Shown: in pieces, positions 1-4,821 of the stretch
Layout of the letters: the number at the start of each line of letters is the position of its first letter
Numbering within the stretch: position 1 is the first letter of the stretch
Origin: Clostridia bacterium
Lineage (GTDB): Bacteria > Bacillota > Clostridia > Christensenellales > Borkfalkiaceae
DNA length: 12,311 nucleotides
NCBI GenBank assembly: GCA_017504065.1
Contig: JAFVRU010000101.1
Coordinates: 1-12,311, forward strand
Direction: 5' to 3'
Position numbers and translations under genes: made by a program
The notes under the pieces: generated by a model
Database searches by the model: none
What the model saw: the letters and a program-made list of their open reading frames with translations, nothing else
Told to the model about the DNA's origin: nothing

Positions 1-91
1 CGATGACGACGATTTCGATTCGTTCGACGATGACGACGCGCCCACCCCGAAAACCGGCGGGAAGAAAAAGAGAAAAGACGACGATTTCTAA
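1..91 (+). CDS. C-terminal tail of an acidic protein (5' end outside window)
   Basis: Only the last 29 codons and a TAA stop (89-91) are visible, in the frame starting at base 2. The tail is rich in Asp with scattered Phe and Ser. It then has a short Pro/Thr/Gly linker and a basic patch (KKKRK), and ends in Asp-Asp-Asp-Phe. A strong hairpin terminator begins eight bases after the stop, which supports this frame as a real gene end. The family cannot be recognised from the tail. Disordered acidic tails ending in a hydrophobic residue occur on single-stranded DNA-binding proteins and on some RNA polymerase-associated or chaperone proteins, but the usual SSB ending (DDDIPF) is not present, so no function is assigned. 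Confidence 0.6.
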   Translation, partial: DDDDFDSFDDDDAPTPKTGGKKKRKDDDF

Positions 92-98
92 TAAAAAT

Positions 99-126
99 AA
101 AACCCCTGAATGCATTCAGGGGTTTT
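99..126. terminator. Bidirectional rho-independent terminator (perfect palindrome)
   Basis: AAAACCCCTGAA (99-110) pairs perfectly with TTCAGGGGTTTT (115-126) around a TGCA loop. On the + strand it follows the stop at 91 and runs into TTTTATTA. On the minus strand it follows the stop of the small gene ending at 139 and runs into an even longer T-rich tract (the complement of 92-102). It therefore ends both converging units. Confidence 0.85.
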
Positions 127-138
127 ATTATGGCAAAT

Positions 139-291
139 TTACAGATCGTCCGCGTCCTGTACGGGAAGTTCCCGTTTGTTTTTCGGTCTGCCTGTATAAC
201 TGCCGTTCACGTCCGTATCCGACGTTCCGCCCACAATACTCAAAGCACGTTGCGTGGGCGCAGGCGTACATTTACAAGTCCGTTTTTTCAT
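139..291 (-). CDS. Small conserved-looking protein with GSYTG and C-terminal PVQDADDL motifs
   Basis: This is a 50-residue protein with ATG at 291-289 and TAA at 141-139. It opens with a basic Cys-containing segment (KKRTCKCTPAP). The middle contains SIVGGTSDTDVNG, then the motif GSYTG, a basic stretch (RPKNKRE) and the exact C-terminus PVQDADDL. It has no membrane segment or signal peptide. From memory, small Firmicute proteins with a GSYTG element and a PVQDADDL end recur in genomes without known function; this is recollection, not a search. The start lies one base after the stop of the Asn-rich gene upstream, with no good ribosome site of its own, so translation is probably coupled. The reading frame continues upstream without a stop, but that part is low-complexity shadow of the Asn-rich gene and was excluded. 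The terminator at 99-126 follows. Function unknown. Confidence 0.68.
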   Translation of the reverse strand: MKKRTCKCTPAPTQRALSIVGGTSDTDVNGSYTGRPKNKRELPVQDADDL

Positions 292-292
292 A

Positions 293-436
293 TCAGTCGT
301 TGTTGCCGCCGTGGTTATAGCTATGGTTTTCGTTGTTTTCATTTTTGTTGCTGTAATTTTTGTTGCCACAGTTTTTATTGCCGCAGTTCTTATTTTTTTG
401 ATTGTTTTGGTTTTGATTGTTTTGATAGTTTTTCAT
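293..436 (-). CDS. Very short asparagine-rich protein with tandem NCGNK repeats
   Basis: This is a 47-residue protein with ATG at 436-434 and TGA at 295-293. A strong AAAGGAG site sits seven bases upstream. About 20 of the 47 residues are Asn; most of the rest are Gln, Lys, Glu, Gly, His and Tyr. The first third is Asn/Gln repeats, the centre carries two copies of NCGNK (Cys18 and Cys23), and the end is NHSYNHGGNND. It has no hydrophobic segment, so it should be soluble and disordered; the two Cys and two His could bind metal or crosslink. It lies 65 bases after the rubrerythrin stop on the same strand and directly precedes the PVQDADDL gene. Small Asn/Gln/Cys-rich proteins are seen in spore formers, so a spore role is possible but unproven. 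The opposite strand reads as a long hydrophobic ORF only because Asn codons complement to Val/Ile codons. Confidence 0.65.
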   Translation of the reverse strand: MKNYQNNQNQNNQKNKNCGNKNCGNKNYSNKNENNENHSYNHGGNND

Positions 437-443
437 AAAAATT

Positions 444-450
444 CTCCTTT
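444..450 (-). promoter_or_regulatory. Ribosome binding site of the Asn-rich mini-gene
   Basis: The complement reads AAAGGAG, seven bases before the ATG at 436. It matches the other ribosome sites in this window and is the main evidence that the 47-codon frame is translated. Confidence 0.75.
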
Positions 451-501
451 TAAAATCAAATAAAAGCCAACGCCTTTGGATTGTAGTTTATACCGTGGGA
501 A

Positions 502-1098
502 TTACTCCCGCACGCCTTCGAACGGAAGGTGCAATTCCACGTAACCCTGCTCGGCTTTGCAAAGGGGACAAATTTTCCAAGCTTCGGTTGCAACGTGCAT
601 ATATCCGCATTCGCTACAAATCCAAAGAATGGGACTTTCGCTTTTATACAACGTGCCGTTTCTCACGCCGTCGTATAAATATTGAAAGATGATCTTGTGT
701 TGCCCTTCCACTTCCGCAACGAGTCTATACAGCGCGGCGATATCTTCAAATCCTTCTTTTTTCGCCGTCAAGGCGAAGCCAGGATAAATATCTTCCGCTT
801 CGTTTTTCTCGTCGTTAGAAGCGAATTTCAAGCCTTCAACGAGTGTTCCCGCATGGAAAGGGTATCCCGCGTCAAACGAGATATTTTCTCTGCTACCCGT
901 CTTTTCAATGATCTTGTTGAAAAATTGCGTTGCGTGTAACGTTTCGTTCTTCGCGATGGTACGAATCGCATCCGCAAGCGTCTTTTTCCCTTCTTGCATG
1001 GCGAGTTTGACGATCATTTGATATCGCATACCCGCTTGACATTCCCCCGCAAAACTACGGGCTAAGTTTTTAAAAGTTTCTGTGTTTTCAAATTGCAT
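502..1098 (-). CDS. rbr: Rubrerythrin (diiron peroxidase with rubredoxin domain)
   Basis: The product is 198 residues, a typical rubrerythrin length. Rubrerythrin is a cytoplasmic peroxidase of anaerobes that reduces hydrogen peroxide with electrons passed through a rubredoxin centre. Residues 1 to about 140 form the ferritin-like four-helix domain, with Glu19, an EXXH motif at Glu52-His55, further Glu residues near 115-118, and a second EXXH at Glu131-His134. Residues about 158-185 form the rubredoxin domain, with Cys161, Cys164, Cys177 and Cys180 as the iron ligands. The start at 1098 is chosen because family homology begins there and GGAG (complement of 1105-1108) lies six bases upstream. 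The open frame runs on to 1368, but that part overlaps the divergent trmL and has no family resemblance. The two mini-genes downstream may share its transcript because no clear terminator separates them. Confidence 0.93.
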   Translation of the reverse strand: MQFENTETFKNLARSFAGECQAGMRYQMIVKLAMQEGKKTLADAIRTIAKNETLHATQFFNKIIEKTGSRENISFDAGYPFHAGTLVEGLKFASNDEKNEAEDIYPGFALTAKKEGFEDIAALYRLVAEVEGQHKIIFQYLYDGVRNGTLYKSESPILWICSECGYMHVATEAWKICPLCKAEQGYVELHLPFEGVRE

Positions 1099-1122
1099 AA
1101 TAAACTCCGTTTTCAAAAATCC

Positions 1123-1137
1123 GAAGGCGTTGCCTTC
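1123..1137 (-). other. Small inverted repeat in the rubrerythrin leader
   Basis: GAAGGC (1123-1128) and GCCTTC (1132-1137) form a six-base perfect inverted repeat around three bases. If the -10 candidate at 1145-1150 is right, the hairpin sits at the extreme 5' end of the rbr mRNA, where it could protect the transcript or act as an operator half-site pair. No recognisable PerR box is seen. Confidence 0.4.
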
Positions 1138-1144
1138 TACGTTC

Positions 1145-1150
1145 AGTATA
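1145..1150 (-). promoter_or_regulatory. Candidate -10 element for rubrerythrin
   Basis: The complement reads TATACT, 47 bases before the rbr start codon. No good -35 hexamer lies 16-18 bases upstream (the best match is AGAATA), so the promoter may need an activator or may be misplaced. Confidence 0.35.
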
Positions 1151-1204
1151 CCCCTAAAAACGGTTTTTATTCTTGCGGAGTTTTGACAATCTGTGGAAAA
1201 ACGC

Positions 1205-1233
1205 TTGCAAAATCGGCGCGGGTTGGCTACAAT
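1205..1233 (+). promoter_or_regulatory. Vegetative-type promoter of trmL
   Basis: TTGCAA (1205-1210), a 17-base spacer, then TACAAT (1228-1233) match a housekeeping SigA-type promoter. Transcription would start near 1240, giving a short leader with the AAGGAG site at 1251-1256. Confidence 0.6.
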
Positions 1234-1265
1234 ATTATATAGGAAAGAAAAAGGAGTATCAAAGT

Positions 1266-1772
1266 ATGTTTCACATCGTTCTCGTAGAGCCGGAAATTCC
1301 GCAAAACGCGGGGAATATTGCCCGTACGTGCGCCGCAACGGGTACGCATTTGCACATGATCCGTCCACTCGGTTTTGAAGTTTCGGACAAATATTTAAAG
1401 CGAGCGGGGTTGGATTATTGGCATCTCGTCGAAATTTCGTATTACGACAGTTTTCAGGAGTTACAGGACAAATATCCCGAAAGTCGGTTTTTCTATTTTA
1501 CGACGAAAGGACGGCATCGGCATAGCGACGTGGAGTTCCGCGACGGAGATTTTTTGGTATTCGGTAAAGAAACGAAAGGGCTGCCTGAAGATTTGTTGCT
1601 CAAAAACGAACGTACGTGTTTGCGAATCCCGATGTTTTCGGAAGCGCGGTCTTTGAATTTAAGCAACTCGGTTGCGGTAGCGTTATACGAAGCGTTACGA
1701 CAAACGGAGTATGCGGGCTTGTTGGAAGCAGGAGAGCTGCACGAGCATAGCTGGTCGGAAATCGACGAATAA
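1266..1772 (+). CDS. trmL: tRNA (cytidine/uridine-34 2'-O)-methyltransferase TrmL
   Basis: The 168-residue length matches the short single-domain YibK/TrmL branch of SPOUT methyltransferases. These methylate the 2'-OH of the wobble nucleotide (C34 or U34) in tRNA-Leu isoacceptors using S-adenosylmethionine. The three family blocks are present: the N-terminal VEPEIPQNAGNIART block (about 7-21), FGKETKGLP (99-107), and IPM followed by SLNLSNSVAVALYEALRQ (about 121-146). The last two form the knotted cofactor site. The ATG at 1266 is preceded by AAGGAG nine bases upstream and starts where the family starts; the longer open frame from 1173 covers the promoter and is not coding. It is a single gene divergent from rbr and ends at the terminator at 1775-1806. 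Confidence 0.94.
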   Translation: MFHIVLVEPEIPQNAGNIARTCAATGTHLHMIRPLGFEVSDKYLKRAGLDYWHLVEISYYDSFQELQDKYPESRFFYFTTKGRHRHSDVEFRDGDFLVFGKETKGLPEDLLLKNERTCLRIPMFSEARSLNLSNSVAVALYEALRQTEYAGLLEAGELHEHSWSEIDE

Positions 1773-1774
1773 AA

Positions 1775-1806
1775 ACACCCCGACGGAACTTGTTCCGTCG
1801 GGGTGT
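1775..1806. terminator. Shared terminator between trmL and the MBL lipoprotein gene
   Basis: A 14-base perfect stem, ACACCCCGACGGAA (1775-1788) with TTCCGTCGGGGTGT (1793-1806), closes on a CTTG loop. On the minus strand it is followed at once by a T tract (complement of 1768-1775), so it terminates the lipoprotein gene well. On the + strand the T run is weak and delayed, so trmL termination there may be less efficient. Confidence 0.85.
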
Positions 1807-1822
1807 CGAGTATTTTACAACG

Positions 1823-3268
1823 TTATTTTTGAAAGGCTTGATAGGGAGCGAACAAATCGGCGTATCCGCTGTCTGCGCCCAAAATATCCGTTTGCGAAAT
1901 CGAAATCGAGCCGTCTTTTGCGATTGTGAACGCGCAAGTTTTACGGCTTTGGAAATACAATTCCACGTCCGCGTTCGCTGCGATCACGTCGTTGATCGTC
2001 GTTTGATAGCAGTCGGGGACTTGCCCTTCGTACGCGTCGAAATCGCAGTCCGCTGCGGGAACAAACGCGTATCTTGCCCCGATCGCTTCGTACAAAGCCG
2101 CCATGCGGTTCATCGCGTGGTGTCCGACTTGCACGATATCCGCTTTGAGCGCGGGGTAGGAAGTGCCGTTTTTATACATCTGCAAAAACCGTTCCTGCGA
2201 ATTACCGGTCCCGATAAAATCGCCCAACTGCAACAGCGTTTTTCCCTGCACCGTGTACTTGACGACGGTCGTGGAATTGTTGAAATTCGTAATCATCGTT
2301 TGCGCGACGTTGGGAATTAACAAATCTTCGTGCGTGAGTAAAACGTCCATTTGTACTTCGCCGAGTTGAATGCTCTGACCCGTGTGCGGTTTTACGTATT
2401 GGATATTCGGGAACTTTTCTTTCAAGAGTTTCCCAAACGCGACGTAATCCGCCCCGCAAGCTTCGTCCGCTTGCCAGAACGGGGGATTGTAAAAGGCGCG
2501 TTCGATCGAAAGATTTGCGCTGTGGTTTTGTACGAGCTTGTGGATAAAGCCCTTATGATCGGGGTGCGCGTGCGAAATCATGATCGCCGAAACGGTGAGT
2601 TTTTCCGTCTTGGCTTTGCCTGTAATTTGGTATAAAAAGTCCAAAAGCGCGGTCGTCGCCGTATCCGTGGCTTGCGTCATATCCCCGCCGTCGATTAAAA
2701 TCAGGTTACCGTTCGCTTGACGGAAGATATAGAACATTCCGTTGTCGGGATAGGGGGTAGAACCGTCGTTATTGCCCAAAGGATTGTTCATCAGCGCGTA
2801 TTGATAAACGGTCGTTGTTTCGCCGTCTTGGAGTTCGTAAACGTATTCGACGTCCGTTTCTTTGGCGCTGAACGCGTCTTCGATTACGCGCGCTTCCTTT
2901 AAGTTTTCCACGTAATACGTATACAGAATTTGTCCGTCCTTTTCATATTCGACGTGCAGGTTTCCGTTCGTTTCCGTGCGGACGACTTCGTCATAGCCGT
3001 TCTTTTCCACTTTTTCCAGATACGTTTCAAATCCGTCGCGGGAAGTGCCTTGAATGACTTGCAATTCCCCCGCCGATTTTTGGGGGTCGAACTCCAATCC
3101 CATACCGGTATTATACGTTCTGTACGAAAGCGTTCCGTCCATATACGCAGGGGCGGATAATAACCAACCCGACCGTTTTTCTTTGACGGTGGGGTCTTCT
3201 TTTTTACACGCAGGGCTCGCCGCGCATACCGTAACCGCCGCAAGCGCGCAAATGAATAATTTTTTCAT
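1823..3268 (-). CDS. Metallo-beta-lactamase-fold lipoprotein (ComEC-like hydrolase domain)
   Basis: The product is 481 residues. Residues 1-20 form a signal peptide (MKK, a hydrophobic core, then SPA) followed by Cys21 and a charged KKED, suggesting a lipoprotein anchored outside the membrane. The lipobox is poor because -3 is Ser rather than Leu. Residues about 25-165 are a domain I do not recognise. From about 175 the MBL fold begins: LILIDGGD (189-196), the metal motif HAHPDH (233-238, HxHxDH), NNS at 330-332, LLQLGD (345-350) with the bridging Asp, and VGHH (381-384). This arrangement resembles the ComEC/Rec2-type hydrolases, which may cleave nucleic acid or phosphodiesters; the substrate is unknown. 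The start at 3268 is preferred over the ATG at 3274, which lies only one base from the AAAGGAG. It is a single gene with its own promoter and terminator. The open frame further upstream (to 3469) includes the promoter and is not coding. Confidence 0.85.
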   Translation of the reverse strand: MKKLFICALAAVTVCAASPACKKEDPTVKEKRSGWLLSAPAYMDGTLSYRTYNTGMGLEFDPQKSAGELQVIQGTSRDGFETYLEKVEKNGYDEVVRTETNGNLHVEYEKDGQILYTYYVENLKEARVIEDAFSAKETDVEYVYELQDGETTTVYQYALMNNPLGNNDGSTPYPDNGMFYIFRQANGNLILIDGGDMTQATDTATTALLDFLYQITGKAKTEKLTVSAIMISHAHPDHKGFIHKLVQNHSANLSIERAFYNPPFWQADEACGADYVAFGKLLKEKFPNIQYVKPHTGQSIQLGEVQMDVLLTHEDLLIPNVAQTMITNFNNSTTVVKYTVQGKTLLQLGDFIGTGNSQERFLQMYKNGTSYPALKADIVQVGHHAMNRMAALYEAIGARYAFVPAADCDFDAYEGQVPDCYQTTINDVIAANADVELYFQSRKTCAFTIAKDGSISISQTDILGADSGYADLFAPYQAFQK

Positions 3269-3275
3269 AAGCATA

Positions 3276-3282
3276 CTCCTTT
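3276..3282 (-). promoter_or_regulatory. Ribosome binding site deciding the lipoprotein start
   Basis: The complement reads AAAGGAG. It lies seven bases from the ATG at 3268 but only one base from the in-frame ATG at 3274, so the downstream ATG is the likely start. Confidence 0.75.
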
Positions 3283-3287
3283 TAATC

Positions 3288-3316
3288 AGTATAACATTGC
3301 TTGTTTCGATTGTAAA
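3288..3316 (-). promoter_or_regulatory. Strong vegetative-type promoter of the MBL lipoprotein
   Basis: Read on the minus strand, TTTACA (3316-3311), a 17-base spacer and TATACT (3293-3288) each match the SigA consensus at five of six positions with ideal spacing. This points to vegetative expression of the lipoprotein, unlike the sporulation genes on the other side of the intergenic region. Confidence 0.72.
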
Positions 3317-3411
3317 TAGCAAAACTTTCAGCGTTTTTATACAAATTTTTGTTTTTCGCGCGCGGGAGCGTAACGGAGTGTGAAAAAACGGATAGAAACC
3401 TGTTGCATAAG

Positions 3412-3441
3412 GTATAAATACACAAAAAAAGGGGAATAAAT
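3412..3441 (+). promoter_or_regulatory. Candidate SigF-type forespore promoter for spoIIR
   Basis: GTATA (3412-3416), a 15-base spacer and GGGAATAAAT (3432-3441) fit the Bacillus SigF pattern as I recall it (GYATA, about 15 bases, GGNNANAHTR) with one mismatch near the end of the -10. The start would lie close to 3448, just before the GGAG at 3455-3458. In B. subtilis spoIIR is under SigF. The region is A-rich, so a chance match is possible. Confidence 0.42.
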
Positions 3442-3471
3442 TGGCTAGAAAAAAGGAGAGCAACAACATTT

Positions 3472-4002
3472 ATGAAAAACGTTTGCATAATTTTTTTATT
3501 GTCAATCATAATAAGTTTAACGGCGTTCGGTTTTACGCAGAGTAGTAAGGAAACGGCGCAGAGCGCGGAAACTTCCAAATATTTACGCATGCATATCCGA
3601 GCCAATTCCAACGCTTCGGACGCGCAGGCGGTCAAATACACCGTTCGCGATCGGGTGGTTGAGTATCTTACTCCGCTCGTTGCCGAGTATGAAACCAAAA
3701 CGCAAGCGACGACGGGGATTCAAGCGCATTTGCAGGAAATCGCAGGGGTTGCGACAACGGTTTTGCGGGAAAAGGGTTTTGCTTACGGGGCTTCGGCGAG
3801 TTTGGAAACGGAAACTTTCCCCACCCGCGTTTACGGGGAATATACGCTGCCTGCGGGGGAATACACGGCGCTGATTTTACGGCTCGGGAAAGGCGAAGGG
3901 GATAATTGGTGGTGCGTGGTGTATCCGCCGTTGTGTTTTGCGGCGACTTGCGAAAACGTCGTGTATAAGAGCAAGATTTTGGAGATCATCGATCGGTTTT
4001 AA
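3472..4002 (+). CDS. spoIIR: Stage II sporulation protein R
   Basis: The product is 176 residues. SpoIIR is made in the forespore under SigF and secreted into the intermembrane space, where it stimulates the SpoIIGA protease to process pro-SigE in the mother cell. Residues 1-20 are a hydrophobic export segment. The mature part begins with the family block LRMHIRANSNASDAQAVKYTVRD (38-60). Near the end it carries FPTRVYGEYTLPAGEYTALILRLGKGEGDNWWCVVYPPLCF (116-156), with the signature NWWCV and PPLCF containing Cys148 and Cys155. The C-terminus after Phe156 is short. The ATG at 3472 has GGAG at 3455-3458, 13 bases away, which is a little long. sleB follows after 31 bases with no terminator, so the two are probably co-transcribed. 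The divergent neighbour is the MBL lipoprotein. Confidence 0.93.
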   Translation: MKNVCIIFLLSIIISLTAFGFTQSSKETAQSAETSKYLRMHIRANSNASDAQAVKYTVRDRVVEYLTPLVAEYETKTQATTGIQAHLQEIAGVATTVLREKGFAYGASASLETETFPTRVYGEYTLPAGEYTALILRLGKGEGDNWWCVVYPPLCFAATCENVVYKSKILEIIDRF

Positions 4003-4020
4003 ACGCTTTTTTATACATAC

Positions 4021-4027
4021 AGGAGGG
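4021..4027 (+). promoter_or_regulatory. Ribosome binding site deciding the sleB start
   Basis: AGGAGG lies seven bases from the ATG at 4034 and only one base from the in-frame ATG at 4028, so translation most likely begins at 4034. Confidence 0.75.
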
Positions 4028-4033
4028 ATGAGT

Positions 4034-4798
4034 ATGAAAAAGTCAATCAAAAAAGGCGTCGCGATCGCGCTCGTTTCGTGCGCATTGGGGATTCCGACGT
4101 TGGTTGCGGCGCACCGCAATAAAGGGATAGATCGGGCGGAAACGGTGGTTACCGCTACGGAGAACGGAGAGAGCGTAGCCGTTGCGGTCATACGGCAGGG
4201 CTCGAAAGGGAGCGAAGTACGCGAAGTACAGCGCCGTTTGAAGCTTTGGGGATATTATAAAGGTAGCGTAGACGGCGTGTTTGGCGCGGGTACGAAATCG
4301 GCGGTGATCGCGTTCCAAAAAAAGAACGGATTAACGGCGGACGGAATCGTCGGGCAGTCTACGTACAAAGCGCTCGGCATGACGAAATCGTATGAAATAC
4401 TTGCGGGGCAAAGCTCCAATACGCAAGGCGGCGTGAACGGATTTTCGAGCTCCGACGTGTACCTTTTGGCGCGTACAATCTACGCGGAAGGGCGGGGTGA
4501 GCCGTACACGGGGCAAGTGGCGATCGGCGCGGTGATTATGAACCGTATCCGAAGCGACGAATTCCCGAATACCGTATCGGGCGTAGTGTATCAAAAGCAT
4601 GCGTTTACGGCGGTTTCGGACGGGCAAATCAACTTAACGCCCAATGAAACGGCGATGAAAGCGGCTCGGGACGCGATCAACGGTTGGGATCCGACGGGCG
4701 GCGCGTTGTATTATTATAATCCTGCCGTCGCGACAAGCGCGTGGATTTTCGATCGGCAAACGGTAACGGTGATCGGGAAGCACGTATTTGCGATCTAA
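4034..4798 (+). CDS. sleB: Spore cortex-lytic enzyme SleB
   Basis: The product is 254 residues, slightly shorter than the usual 270-300. SleB is a lytic transglycosylase made in the forespore, held in the dormant spore with YpeB, and used at germination to break cortex peptidoglycan containing muramic delta-lactam. Residues 1-26 are a Sec signal peptide ending in VAA. Residues about 53-115 form a peptidoglycan-binding domain: GSKGSEVREVQRRLKLWGYY, then DGVFGAGTKSAVIAFQKKNGL and DGIVGQSTYKALG. Residues about 140-254 form the catalytic SleB/Hydrolase_2 domain, starting LLARTIYAEGRGEPYTGQVA with the catalytic Glu152, then GAVIMNR and a YYYNP segment. A short Ser/Gly/Gln linker joins the two domains. 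It lies 31 bases after spoIIR and 23 bases before ypeB. The secreted pre-forms and ypeB linkage match the known Bacillus pair; CwlJ-type hydrolases lack the binding domain. Confidence 0.93.
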   Translation: MKKSIKKGVAIALVSCALGIPTLVAAHRNKGIDRAETVVTATENGESVAVAVIRQGSKGSEVREVQRRLKLWGYYKGSVDGVFGAGTKSAVIAFQKKNGLTADGIVGQSTYKALGMTKSYEILAGQSSNTQGGVNGFSSSDVYLLARTIYAEGRGEPYTGQVAIGAVIMNRIRSDEFPNTVSGVVYQKHAFTAVSDGQINLTPNETAMKAARDAINGWDPTGGALYYYNPAVATSAWIFDRQTVTVIGKHVFAI

Positions 4799-4821
4799 CG
4801 GGAAATAAGGGGGAAGAAGAT

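Noticed and set aside
254..463. A + strand ORF coding a strongly hydrophobic Val/Ile/Phe peptide that looks like a small membrane toxin
   Set aside because: It is the exact antisense of the Asn-rich gene. AAC and AAT codons complement to GTT and ATT, so hydrophobicity is an artefact. It has no ribosome site.
437..501. Possible terminator between rubrerythrin and the Asn-rich gene
   Set aside because: Only very short stems (CCAA/TTGG) before a T-rich stretch were found on the minus strand, too weak to call.
1183..1188. TTGACA as -35 of a trmL promoter
   Set aside because: No acceptable -10 lies 16-18 bases downstream; the TTGCAA/TACAAT pair fits better.
1099..1368. Longer N-terminus for rubrerythrin
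   Set aside because: It overlaps the divergent trmL and its promoter and has no family similarity.
1790..2320. + strand ORF antisense to the lipoprotein gene
   Set aside because: It is a shadow of a gene with clear MBL motifs and its start lies within the terminator hairpin.
3269..3469. Longer N-terminus for the MBL lipoprotein
   Set aside because: It would bury the signal peptide and covers a clear promoter and ribosome site.
4741..4821. Upstream in-frame start for ypeB
   Set aside because: It lies inside the sleB coding region and has no ribosome site; the ATG at 4822 has AAGGGGG at proper distance.
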